Shown here: positions 17,761 to 26,451 of the stretch, piece by piece
Layout of the letters: every line of letters begins with the position of its first letter
How positions within the stretch are numbered: the first letter of the stretch is position 1
DNA from: Methylococcaceae bacterium
GTDB lineage: Bacteria > Pseudomonadota > Gammaproteobacteria > Methylococcales > Methylomonadaceae
DNA: 60,923 nt
Direction: 5' to 3'
Assembly (NCBI GenBank): GCA_006844705.1
Contig: SPJS01000111.1
Span: 1 to 60,923, forward strand
Made by a program: the position numbers and the translations under genes
The notes under the pieces: generated by a model
Seen by the model: only the letters and a program-made list of their open reading frames with translations
Told to the model about the DNA's origin: nothing
The model's database searches: none

Positions 17761-20700
17761 AATTCAGGGCCTGTTTGCTGGCAGCGATGATCTTCGAGAA
17801 TTGATATTGCTTTGCATACTGACGCATTTTTTGGGTGAAAGGTCGATTTCTGTGATCATCCTCCAGCCGGTTTAAGGTATTTTCAACACCTTCAACATAA
17901 CCCAGTTCAGCCATTGCAATCAGTTCTCTGAAATCATCCGGTTTGACCCACAGGCAAAGATCATTTTTGTTGGGTGGATATTGAACCGGTGCCGGGGCAG
18001 AGGGCATCGATTTTTCATCGTCATAAATCCACTGCAGATTCAATGCGTTTGAGAGTTTATCCAGCAGGATATTTTGCCTGACCGGTTTAGGTAAATAATC
18101 ATCATTCAAGCGTACGTTACTGGCGCTTGAAGGTTTAAATTGCGGATTTTCGATGGCATCGGCAGATACCATGATAATCGGTGCGTCCACTCCTTTTTCG
18201 CGCAATGCCAGTAACAATTCCCAACCATTCATGCCCGGCATTGAAATATCCAGCAAATAGAGATCGACAGAAAAAAAGTCAGGGGTTTCCAGGCAGGCAT
18301 GGGCATCCGGCATTTCCAGTACATTAAACTTTAATGGCATCAGAATATCCCTGATCAAGCCACGATGTGCCGGTTCATCATCTACCACCAGAATAGTTTT
18401 GGGGGCTCCGGTATAGCCGAGAATACGCCGGCTGGGTTCATGATTGATCACAGGTTGATCCACGCAGGCCAGATACAGAGACAGACGGAACGTGCTGCCT
18501 TTACCGGGGGTACTTTTAAGGGAAATATCCCCCCCCATAATCTCGGTTAAAAATTTGCTGATGGTCAAGCCCAGGCCGGTGCCGGGAGAGGCGGAAGGAT
18601 TGTTTTGGGTAATGCGTTCGAAGGGTTCAAAAATTTTGTCGAATTGATCTGCGGCGATGCCAATGCCGCTGTCTTCAATGATAAACTCAGCGACATGATT
18701 GCGATAGCGTACGGACAGAGAGACTTTCCCTTGTTGGGTATATTTAATGGCATTGGATAACAGATTGATGAGAATTTGCTTGAGGTGTTTTTCATCGGCA
18801 ATAACAACCAGAGGCAATTTTGATTGAGGAATGTATTCAAAAGTAATGCCTTTGGCTTCTGCCTGAAGCTGAAACATTTCAATCAGTTCATTGATAAATG
18901 CAGAAAAATGAATTTGGTTTTTGTGCAGCTCCAGCTTTCCGGCTTCAATGCGCGAGATGTCGAGTAAACCTTCAATCAGGTTGGCCAGATGATCTCCGCT
19001 TCTGCGAATGAGTTTGAGTTTACTGTGTTGATCCAGCAGCAGGCGCTGATCTTTTTCCAGCAACTGTGCGTAACCCAGAATGGTATTTAATGGACTGCGT
19101 AATTCATGGCTAATGCCGGTTAAATAGCGGCTTTTGGCAATATTGGCGGCTTCGGCGGTTTCCTTTGCCTTTTGCAATTCCAGGTCGGTCTGAATGTGCG
19201 CATCTATTTCCTCACTCAGCAGCATAGTTTGGCGTTGCGATTCTTCCAGTGCAAACTCGCGGCTTTCATTGGCCAGGATATACAGCCAGACAAACACGCC
19301 GACGATAATCAGCAGCAGAATGTATACATGCGACAGGGTCGAGGCAATCGCTGAATTTATTTCCGGTTCAGCATGGGGTGCCTGCTCAAATACCAACAAG
19401 AATAAGCCCGCAATCAAGGTGGCGATCAATACCAGCAAACCGGAAAAATGGAGCAGGCGTTTATCCACCCGGGATACGATTTTCTCCGGCAGTATGAAAG
19501 ACACCAGTTGGGTAATCTGGTGCGCCATATCTGCGTTTTCCTTGCATTGATCATGGCAGCGAGCATCCAGCGAACAGCACAGCGAGCAGATGGCACCATG
19601 ATAAGCCGGGCATGAGGTCATGTCTTCAGGCTCAAATGCATTTTGGCAGATTTTGCAGGTGATCGGGTTCTGGTTGTGAACTTTCAGGTTGGATTCTCTG
19701 GCCAGATAATATTTTCCGCGAGTGGCAATGGCAATGGCGGGAGAGGTGATAAATGCGGTAAACAGTGAAATATAAGGTGAAAATGCCTGCACTGTTTCCC
19801 CGAGAATTCCCGTATAGGCAACGATGCCGGCAAAGGAGGCGATTAACATGGCGCCCAGGCCTACCGGGTTAATGTCATATAAATGCGCGCGTTTGAATTC
19901 GATATGTTTGGGGCTGTACCCCAGTTGTTTGTTTATGACCAGATCCGCCACCAGTGCTCCCACCCAGGCCACGGCGACATTGGAATAAATACCAAGAATA
20001 TTTTCCAGTGCTTGATACACACCCAGTTCCATCAGCATCAATGCAATGATGACATTGAACACCAGCCACACTACGCGGCCCGGGTGAGTGTGGGTCAGGC
20101 GTGAAAAAAAGTTTGACCAGGCAATCGAGCCGGCATAGGCATTGGTGACATTGATTTTAAGCTGGCAGATGATGACAAAGATGCCAGCCAGTGCCAGGGC
20201 TACGTTAGGCGATTGCGTGACATAACTGAATGCCACCACATACATTTGAATGGGGTCATCCGCCTTATGTTCGGGAACGCCGTGTTCAAGGGCAAGCACG
20301 GCCAGAAACGACCCGGCCAGGATTTTCAGCATGCCGACCAGAATCCAGCCTGGCCCGGCCGAGATCAGGGCTACCCACCATCGCACCCGGTTTTGCGTGG
20401 TTTGTTTAGGCAAAAAACGCAGGAAGTCGACCTGTTCACCAATCTGTGCCATTAACGAAAACAAAATGCCGGAAGCCGCGCCAAAGAAAATGAAATTGAA
20501 ACCTTTGCCGGCCTCGGGCTGTAAAGGGCTTTCAAACTGGGTCCACTGTTCCAGTGAAGACCATTCATGCACAAGAATAAAAACAAACGGGGTTAATTGC
20601 AGGATGAGCCAAAGCGGCTGGCTCCAGTATTGAAATACATTGATAAAGGTAATGCCATGTGTAGCCATCGGAATAATCACCAGCGATGACAACAGGTAGC

Positions 20701-21151
20701 CAATGGTTAATGGCATGCCAAACAATATTTCCAGTGCCGAGGACATGATGGCGGCTTCCAGTGCAAAGAAAATAAAGGTAAAGGAGGCGTATATCAACGA
20801 CGTAATGGTTGAACCGATATAGCCAAAACCGGCGCCGCGACTTAACAAATCAATATCGACACCATAGCGCGCGGCATAATAGCTGATGGGCAGGCCAGTC
20901 AGAAAAATGATTAACGAGACCACCAGGGTTGAAATCAGCGCATTATCAAATCCGTAATGGACTGTAATTGCACCACCAATGGCCTCCAGTGCGAGAAATG
21001 AAATGGCACCCAGGGCAGTATTGGACACCCGGCCGATTGACCAGCGGCGACCTTTCTTGGCAGTAAAGCGTAAAGCATAATCTTCCAGTGTCTGATTGGC
21101 GACCCATCGGTTATAAATCCGTCGCGACTTAAAAACATGCTGTTCGTTCAT
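17753..21151 (-). CDS. NCS1-permease-like sensor fused to hybrid histidine kinase
   Basis: The 1132-residue protein begins with about twelve membrane segments (residues 45-485) that resemble NCS1 (cytosine/purine/hydantoin) permeases. A Cys-rich linker follows from C499 (CKIC, CSLCC and CHDQC), which could bind a metal. Then come two more membrane segments (about 570-640), a coiled coil, the kinase dimerisation domain with H682 in ISHELRSPLN, and an ATPase domain with LINLLSNAIKYT, DSGIG and GTGLGL boxes. A receiver domain follows with D924/D925 and phospho-acceptor D968 (LLDISMPGMNG). A transporter-like module probably senses a nitrogen compound and signals to the adjacent regulator. It faces urtA divergently. 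Confidence 0.9.
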   Translation of the reverse strand: MNEQHVFKSRRIYNRWVANQTLEDYALRFTAKKGRRWSIGRVSNTALGAISFLALEAIGGAITVHYGFDNALISTLVVSLIIFLTGLPISYYAARYGVDIDLLSRGAGFGYIGSTITSLIYASFTFIFFALEAAIMSSALEILFGMPLTIGYLLSSLVIIPMATHGITFINVFQYWSQPLWLILQLTPFVFILVHEWSSLEQWTQFESPLQPEAGKGFNFIFFGAASGILFSLMAQIGEQVDFLRFLPKQTTQNRVRWWVALISAGPGWILVGMLKILAGSFLAVLALEHGVPEHKADDPIQMYVVAFSYVTQSPNVALALAGIFVIICQLKINVTNAYAGSIAWSNFFSRLTHTHPGRVVWLVFNVIIALMLMELGVYQALENILGIYSNVAVAWVGALVADLVINKQLGYSPKHIEFKRAHLYDINPVGLGAMLIASFAGIVAYTGILGETVQAFSPYISLFTAFITSPAIAIATRGKYYLARESNLKVHNQNPITCKICQNAFEPEDMTSCPAYHGAICSLCCSLDARCHDQCKENADMAHQITQLVSFILPEKIVSRVDKRLLHFSGLLVLIATLIAGLFLLVFEQAPHAEPEINSAIASTLSHVYILLLIIVGVFVWLYILANESREFALEESQRQTMLLSEEIDAHIQTDLELQKAKETAEAANIAKSRYLTGISHELRSPLNTILGYAQLLEKDQRLLLDQHSKLKLIRRSGDHLANLIEGLLDISRIEAGKLELHKNQIHFSAFINELIEMFQLQAEAKGITFEYIPQSKLPLVVIADEKHLKQILINLLSNAIKYTQQGKVSLSVRYRNHVAEFIIEDSGIGIAADQFDKIFEPFERITQNNPSASPGTGLGLTISKFLTEIMGGDISLKSTPGKGSTFRLSLYLACVDQPVINHEPSRRILGYTGAPKTILVVDDEPAHRGLIRDILMPLKFNVLEMPDAHACLETPDFFSVDLYLLDISMPGMNGWELLLALREKGVDAPIIMVSADAIENPQFKPSSASNVRLNDDYLPKPVRQNILLDKLSNALNLQWIYDDEKSMPSAPAPVQYPPNKNDLCLWVKPDDFRELIAMAELGYVEGVENTLNRLEDDHRNRPFTQKMRQYAKQYQFSKIIAASKQALNYE

Positions 21152-21479
21152 TGGCTGCCAACTTTAAACCGTGATGTGTCATGTATACGGATATCTAACA
21201 GGTTGTTGAAAAACGTTATGAGCGCCGTCAAGGGAAGGCAATAAAAGATGAAAAACCGAAGTTTACATGGCGTAAATGAGCATTTTGAATCATGTTTTAA
21301 CACCGAATTGGCACGCCCAATAGTTTTTCAATAGACTGCTAAGGTACACATTTTTTGTGCCACTGGGTATGCGTCAAACTACGTAGAGGTGTGGAGTAAT
21401 TGGCTGATTCAGGTCGCTGATGGATTTTTGCATACTGTTTCCCGAACACTCACTTATTCACCCAGCAATCGAGGTAAAC
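21152..21479. other. 328-base divergent intergenic region with repeat
   Basis: It lies between the sensor kinase gene and urtA and must contain control sites for both. A family B repeat fills 21196-21343. Between 21344 and 21479 I looked for sigma-54 and sigma-70 promoters and found no convincing match. Confidence 0.5.
21196..21343 (+). repeat. Family B inverted repeat, long copy (about 148 bases)
   Basis: The left end TAACAGGTTGTTGAAAAACG and the right end AGTTTTTCAATAGACTGCTAA are imperfect inverted repeats. The interior contains GAGCGCCGTCAAGGGAAGGCAAT, which resembles the interior of the shorter copy at 15575. Elements with this kind of end are, from memory, common in gammaproteobacterial intergenic regions. 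Confidence 0.7.
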
Positions 21480-22742
21480 ATGATGCATTTAGAAAAAGAG
21501 ACGAGGACATCGAATGGATGTCGTCGTTATTTCATGAAAACAGTGGTGGCACTGCCACTAGCCATGCTGTTTGGTTCTACTGCACTGGCCGTTCCTGGTA
21601 CAGCAGAAATCAACACAACAGGGCTAGCGGTGACTGACACTACTGTGAAAGTAGGGATTTTGCACTCGGTGACAGGAACGATGGCGATCAGTGAGACCGG
21701 TTCGGTGCAGGCAGAGAAGTTGGCAATTGAGCAAATCAATGCCATGGGCGGTGTGTTAGGGCGCAAAATTGAATACATTCAGGAAGATGGTGCCAGCGAC
21801 TGGCCGACATTTGCCGAAAAATCCAAAAAACTGTTGGTAAAAGATAAAGTGGCGGCCGTGTTTGGTTGCTGGACCTCTGCATCCAGGAAAGCGGTACTAC
21901 CTATATTTGAGCAATACAACGGCATGTTGTATTACCCGACTTTTTATGAAGGTCTGGAGCAGTCACCCAACGTGATTTATACCGGTCAGGAAGCAACCCA
22001 GCAGATTATTGCCGGAATAGACTGGGTGGTTAAAAACAAGGGAGCCAAGAAGTTTTTTCTACTCGGGTCGGATTATATCTGGCCGCGAACCTCAAACAAA
22101 ATTGCCCGTAAGCATATTGATAAGCTGGGTTTGAAAGTGGTTGGGGAAGAATATTATCCGCTAGGCCATACCCAGTTTAATTCGGTGATTAACAAAATCA
22201 AGCTGAAAAAGCCGGATGTGATTTATGCCATTGTTGTCGGTGGGTCAAACGTCGCCTTTTACAAGCAGTTAAAAGCGGCCGGTATTGATATGACCAAAGA
22301 AAAACCGATCGTACTGACAATTTCGGTCACTGAAGATGAAGTGTTGGGCATAGGCGGAGAAAACATTGTCGGCGCATATGCTGCGATGAAATATTTTCAA
22401 AGTCTGGACAATGCCAACAACAAAGCGTTTGTCGAGGCATTCAAAAAACGCTGGGGTGATGGCATTGTGATTGGTGATGTAACGCAGGCGGCTTATCTGG
22501 GACCGTGGTTGTGGAAAGCGGCTGTCGAAAAAGCCGGATCATTTGATATTGATAAAATCCGCGCGGCCTCGCCGGAAATTGAATTACCTACCGCACCGGA
22601 AGGCTATGTGCGTATCCATCCCAATCACCATCTCTGGTCCAAAACGCGTATTGGCCATGCACGAATGGACGGGCAATACGATATTGTTTACGAGACAGAA
22701 AGCCTGATCGAGCCGGATCCATTTCCCAAAGGTTACCAATAA
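21480..22742 (+). CDS. urtA: Urea/short-chain amide ABC transporter, substrate-binding protein
   Basis: I use the ATG at 21480 (GAGGT just ahead) rather than an in-frame ATG at 21420. This gives 420 residues and a clean export signal. The signal contains CRRYFMK at residues 14-20, close to the twin-arginine consensus, then a hydrophobic core and likely cleavage after ALA (residue 37). The mature protein is a type I periplasmic binding protein of the UrtA/FmdD family (KVGILHSVTGTMAISE, GCWTSASRKAVLPIFE, YYPTFYEGLEQSPNVIYTG). It captures urea or short amides for UrtBC. It is the first gene of urtABCDE-fmdAB, and a strong hairpin follows it. Confidence 0.93.
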   Translation: MMHLEKETRTSNGCRRYFMKTVVALPLAMLFGSTALAVPGTAEINTTGLAVTDTTVKVGILHSVTGTMAISETGSVQAEKLAIEQINAMGGVLGRKIEYIQEDGASDWPTFAEKSKKLLVKDKVAAVFGCWTSASRKAVLPIFEQYNGMLYYPTFYEGLEQSPNVIYTGQEATQQIIAGIDWVVKNKGAKKFFLLGSDYIWPRTSNKIARKHIDKLGLKVVGEEYYPLGHTQFNSVINKIKLKKPDVIYAIVVGGSNVAFYKQLKAAGIDMTKEKPIVLTISVTEDEVLGIGGENIVGAYAAMKYFQSLDNANNKAFVEAFKKRWGDGIVIGDVTQAAYLGPWLWKAAVEKAGSFDIDKIRAASPEIELPTAPEGYVRIHPNHHLWSKTRIGHARMDGQYDIVYETESLIEPDPFPKGYQ

Positions 22743-22754
22743 ACAGTGTTGAGC

Positions 22755-22780
22755 ATGCTGCACGGCAAGCCGTGCAGCAT
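22755..22780 (+). promoter_or_regulatory. Intercistronic hairpin between urtA and urtB
   Basis: ATGCTGCACGGC, AA and GCCGTGCAGCAT form a perfect 12-pair inverted repeat with almost no loop and no T-run. Placed between the binding-protein gene and the permease genes, it is more likely an mRNA 3'-end stabiliser or a partial processing site than a terminator. It would help make more UrtA than UrtB. Confidence 0.6.
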
Positions 22781-22808
22781 TCATCGCAGCAACAGCGGGA
22801 GATGAGGG

Positions 22809-23735
22809 ATGTTTGAAGAATATACGATGAGCGAACTGACATCGATTTTTGCGATGCAGGGTTTCGCCGGCTTGATTCTGTTTTCGGTTTTGGTATTAAT
22901 GGCTCTGGGTTTAGCGATTATTTTTGGTCAGATGGGGGTGATCAATATGGCGCACGGGGAATTTATGATCCTCGGTGCCTATATCACGTATTTAACGTCC
23001 ATTGTGTTTTCAGAGCATTTACCGGATTTATTCAGCGGTTATTTCTTTCTGGCCATGATACTGGCTTTTCTCGGCAGTTTCTTTCTGGGCGCTTTTGTGG
23101 AATGGTCCATGATTCGCCATTTGTACAAGCGACCTTTGGATACATTGCTGGCCACCTGGGGCCTCAGCCTTATTTTGCAACAACTTTACCGCACCATTTT
23201 TGGCGCACGCGAGGTCGGGGTTTCGATACCTGACTGGATGATGGGCTCCTATCCGATTACCGATTTGATTGAAGTGCCGATCAATGGCATTTTTGTCATG
23301 GTGTTAACCCTGTTTATCAGTCTGGGGGTCTATCTCATCATGTTCAAATCCAGTCTGGGCAAGCAAACCCGGGCCGTGGTGCAAAACCGGGATATGGCCG
23401 GGGCCGTCGGCATCAATACAGAAAAAGTGGATCGTTACACCTATGCCATAGGCTGCGGCATTGCAGGTATTGCCGGGTCTGCGTTCACCATGATTGGCTC
23501 GACAGGGCCGACCGCCGGTCAGCTTTACATTGTCGATACCTTTTTAGTCGTGGTATTCGGCGGGGCATCCAATTTATTGGGTACGATTGCATCGGCATTC
23601 ACCATTTCTCAGGCACAGTCGACGCTTGAATTTTTCCTCAGCGGCTCCATGGCCAAAGTGCTTACCTTGTTAACTGTCGTCGGCATTCTGATGCTTTTGC
23701 CACAAGGCTTGTTTGCTCTGAAAATTCGACGCTAA
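22809..23735 (+). CDS. urtB: Urea/amide ABC transporter permease UrtB
   Basis: The 308-residue protein has about eight to nine membrane segments and the LivH/UrtB core (GQMGVINMAHGEFMILGAY near 38-56 and the ATP-subunit contact region around TRAVVQNRDMAGAVGIN). A GAGATGAGGG sequence precedes the ATG. It forms the inner-membrane pore with UrtC. The length is typical for the proteobacterial form without an extended N-terminus. Confidence 0.93.
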   Translation: MFEEYTMSELTSIFAMQGFAGLILFSVLVLMALGLAIIFGQMGVINMAHGEFMILGAYITYLTSIVFSEHLPDLFSGYFFLAMILAFLGSFFLGAFVEWSMIRHLYKRPLDTLLATWGLSLILQQLYRTIFGAREVGVSIPDWMMGSYPITDLIEVPINGIFVMVLTLFISLGVYLIMFKSSLGKQTRAVVQNRDMAGAVGINTEKVDRYTYAIGCGIAGIAGSAFTMIGSTGPTAGQLYIVDTFLVVVFGGASNLLGTIASAFTISQAQSTLEFFLSGSMAKVLTLLTVVGILMLLPQGLFALKIRR

Positions 23736-23745
23736 GGAGGTCGCT

Positions 23746-24882
23746 ATGTCAACTATAAGTTTTCGATCATTGCTCTCCAAAAATGATATTTTCGGCTTTG
23801 TTGCCCTGGTCATTTTGATCATGATTTTACTGCCCTTGATGCTGGATATTTTTCGCTTGAATTTGATCGGTAAATATCTGACCTATGCCTTCGTAGCATT
23901 AGGATTGGTCATGTGTTGGGGGATGGGCGGTATTCTCAGTCTCGGGCAAGGGGTGTTTTTTGGCATGGGTGGTTATTGCATGGCGATGTTTCTTAAGCTG
24001 GAAGCATCAAGTCCAGAGCAAACGGCCATCCAGTCAACCCCGGGCATTCCGGACTTTATGGACTGGAACCAGCTGACCGAGTTACCCTGGTTCTGGTTAC
24101 CCTACAATAGTTTTGGGTTAACCTTGATTTCCATCATCCTCGCACCGACGGCATTTGCCTTTATTATCGGGCTGGCCATGTTTAAACGTCGGGTCGGCGG
24201 GGTTTACTTTGCCATTATCACCCAGGCGGTTGCGGCTATTCTGACCATTCTTATCATTGGCCAGCAGGGGTATACCGGTGGCGTGAACGGGATTACAGAT
24301 CTGCGTACCCTGCATGGCTGGGATATTCGTACCGATGCGGCCAAATATATATTGTATTACCTCAATGCCTTGTTGTTGTTTGTTTGTCTGTTTGGAGCGC
24401 AAATAGTACGTAAAAGTAAACTGGGACGGTTACTGGTGGCCATGCGGGAACGCGAAGACCGGGTCAGGTTCTCCGGTTATGATGTGGCCAATTTTAAAAT
24501 CTTTGTGTTTTGTCTGGCCGCCATGTTTTCTGCAATAGGCGGTGCCATGTTTACTTTGCAAGTGGGCTTTATGTCACCTTCATTCGTCGGCATTGTGCCG
24601 TCCATTGAAATGGTTATCTATTGTGCCGTTGGCGGTCGTCTTTCCATTTTTGGTGCGGTGTACGGCACCTTGCTGGTCAATTGGGCAAAAACCAGTTTTT
24701 CCGAATCCTTTCCCGAGTTGTGGCTGTTTGCGATGGGCGCCTTGTTTATCGGTGTTGTTATGGCCTTTCCCAATGGCCTGGCTGGCGTCTACAGCAGTTA
24801 CTTTCACACCTATGTGGAACGTTTTTTTCAGATGCTCAAACAGCAATTTTATCTGAAATTTCTCAGTCACAAGACAGTTTGA
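23746..24882 (+). CDS. urtC: Urea/amide ABC transporter permease UrtC
   Basis: The 378-residue protein is LivM/UrtC-like with about ten membrane segments. Characteristic motifs are CWGMGGILSLGQGVFFGMGGY near 58-80 and the cytoplasmic loop VAMREREDRVRFSGYDVANFK. AAGGAGG lies just ahead of the ATG, ten bases after urtB. It pairs with UrtB as the transmembrane heterodimer. Confidence 0.93.
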   Translation: MSTISFRSLLSKNDIFGFVALVILIMILLPLMLDIFRLNLIGKYLTYAFVALGLVMCWGMGGILSLGQGVFFGMGGYCMAMFLKLEASSPEQTAIQSTPGIPDFMDWNQLTELPWFWLPYNSFGLTLISIILAPTAFAFIIGLAMFKRRVGGVYFAIITQAVAAILTILIIGQQGYTGGVNGITDLRTLHGWDIRTDAAKYILYYLNALLLFVCLFGAQIVRKSKLGRLLVAMREREDRVRFSGYDVANFKIFVFCLAAMFSAIGGAMFTLQVGFMSPSFVGIVPSIEMVIYCAVGGRLSIFGAVYGTLLVNWAKTSFSESFPELWLFAMGALFIGVVMAFPNGLAGVYSSYFHTYVERFFQMLKQQFYLKFLSHKTV

Positions 24883-24898
24883 GCGAATGGAGAATCAT

Positions 24899-25660
24899 AT
24901 GACCAGTTTGCATAAAGCAAGTACGCAAGACTTTGTATTGAGCATAGAAGGCTTGACCGTTTCCTTTGATGGTTTTAAGGCAGTGAATGATTTGTCGCTG
25001 TATGTCGAAGAGCAGGAAATCCGCGTCATTATCGGGCCTAACGGGGCCGGTAAAACTACCGTGCTGGATTTGATTTGCGGGCGCACCAAAGCGACCGAAG
25101 GCTCGATTAAATTCAGGGGGCAGGAACTCACGCGTCTGCGTGAGCATGAAATCGTGCATGTGGGTGTCGGCAGAAAATTTCAAAATCCGTCAATTTATGA
25201 AGACCTGACAGTGTTTGAAAACCTGGAAATTTCATTCCCGCGCGGAAGAAATGTGTGGGGGGCGCTGACATTTCGCCGCGACGAGGAGGTCATCAATAAA
25301 GTCACTGAAATCGCCGAGATGATATTTCTGGGCGATAAGCTGGATTCGCAAGCGGAATTATTAAGCCATGGACAAAAGCAATGGCTGGAGATCGGCATGT
25401 TGCTGATTCAGGATCCTGAACTTTTGATGTTAGATGAACCGGTGGCCGGTATGTCCGTCTCGGAGCGACAAAAGACCGCCAGTTTATTACAGCGAATCAC
25501 CCAGGATCGATCAGTACTGGTTATCGAACATGACATGCAATTCGTAGAAGATATTGCTGATCGGGTGACCGTATTGCACCAGGGTAAAGTGTTGTCGGAA
25601 GGGTCTATGGAGCGGGTCAAAGCTGACCCCAAGGTCGTTGAAGTGTATCTGGGGCACTGA
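24899..25660 (+). CDS. urtD: Urea/amide ABC transporter ATPase UrtD
   Basis: I prefer the ATG at 24899 because GGAG (24889-24892) is well placed for it; an in-frame ATG at 24887 would lack a site. The 253-residue ATPase has Walker A GPNGAGKTT (about residue 46), the signature LSHGQKQWLEIG, Walker B LLMLDEPVAGMS and the H-loop VIEHD. It drives import with UrtE. LSHGQ replaces the usual LSGGQ, as is typical of UrtD. Confidence 0.92.
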   Translation: MTSLHKASTQDFVLSIEGLTVSFDGFKAVNDLSLYVEEQEIRVIIGPNGAGKTTVLDLICGRTKATEGSIKFRGQELTRLREHEIVHVGVGRKFQNPSIYEDLTVFENLEISFPRGRNVWGALTFRRDEEVINKVTEIAEMIFLGDKLDSQAELLSHGQKQWLEIGMLLIQDPELLMLDEPVAGMSVSERQKTASLLQRITQDRSVLVIEHDMQFVEDIADRVTVLHQGKVLSEGSMERVKADPKVVEVYLGH

Positions 25661-25702
25661 CAGGCTGGCGCAGCACATACCGCTAACAGATAGAGGAAAA
25701 CA

Positions 25703-26392
25703 ATGTTTGAACTTAAAGATTACCACGTGGCTTATGGCCAGAGTGAAGTGATTAAGAATATGAACTTTACCCTAAACCCGAAAGAAATTGTTGCCATTCT
25801 GGGACGCAATGGCATGGGCAAGACGACGCTGATGAAGTCACTTATCGGCATGATTCCGTCCAGCAAAGGCAGCGTCACGTTGCAGGGGAAGGAATTGAAA
25901 GCAATGAAAAGCCATGAGCGTGTGGCTTCCGGTCTGGGCTTTGTGCCTCAGGGGCGGATGGTTTTTTCCACCATGACGGTACAGGAAAACATTGAAACCG
26001 GGCTGACCAGTACTAAGCGGAACAGCGTGCCGGATGATATCTACAGCATGTTTCCGGTGTTGCAAGAAATGAGAAAGCGCCGGGGGGGCAATCTTTCCGG
26101 CGGACAGCAACAGCAGCTGGCCATTGCCAGAGCCTTGGCCAGCGAACCCAGTGTGTTGCTGCTGGATGAGCCCACCGAAGGGATTCAACCTTCCATCATC
26201 AAGGAAATGGCCAAAACCCTGAAGCAGATCAGGACGCAACGCAATCTTTCCATCATCGTATCGGAACAGGTGTTGAGTTTTGCACTTGATATTGCGGATC
26301 GCATTATCGTGATCGAGAAAGGAGAAATCGTACTCGATACCCCGCGGGATGCCGTCGATGAATCCAAAATTGCGGCTTATTTATCGGTATAG
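25703..26392 (+). CDS. urtE: Urea/amide ABC transporter ATPase UrtE
   Basis: The 229-residue LivF-type ATPase has Walker A GRNGMGKTT (about residue 34), the signature LSGGQQQQLAIARAL, Walker B LLLDEPTEGIQPSI and a switch region IIVSEQ. An AGAGGAAAACA sequence precedes the ATG, and 42 bases separate it from urtD. It completes a five-gene transporter. Confidence 0.93.
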   Translation: MFELKDYHVAYGQSEVIKNMNFTLNPKEIVAILGRNGMGKTTLMKSLIGMIPSSKGSVTLQGKELKAMKSHERVASGLGFVPQGRMVFSTMTVQENIETGLTSTKRNSVPDDIYSMFPVLQEMRKRRGGNLSGGQQQQLAIARALASEPSVLLLDEPTEGIQPSIIKEMAKTLKQIRTQRNLSIIVSEQVLSFALDIADRIIVIEKGEIVLDTPRDAVDESKIAAYLSV

Positions 26393-26451
26393 ATCCAAGT
26401 GGCAATGTAGAAAAGTTTTTTCACCCCATCCTTTTAATAGGAGAACGTAAT

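Noticed and set aside
21344..21479. Possible sigma-54 promoter ahead of urtA
   Set aside because: GG and GC pairs are present but never at the -24/-12 spacing, so I do not claim nitrogen-sigma control.
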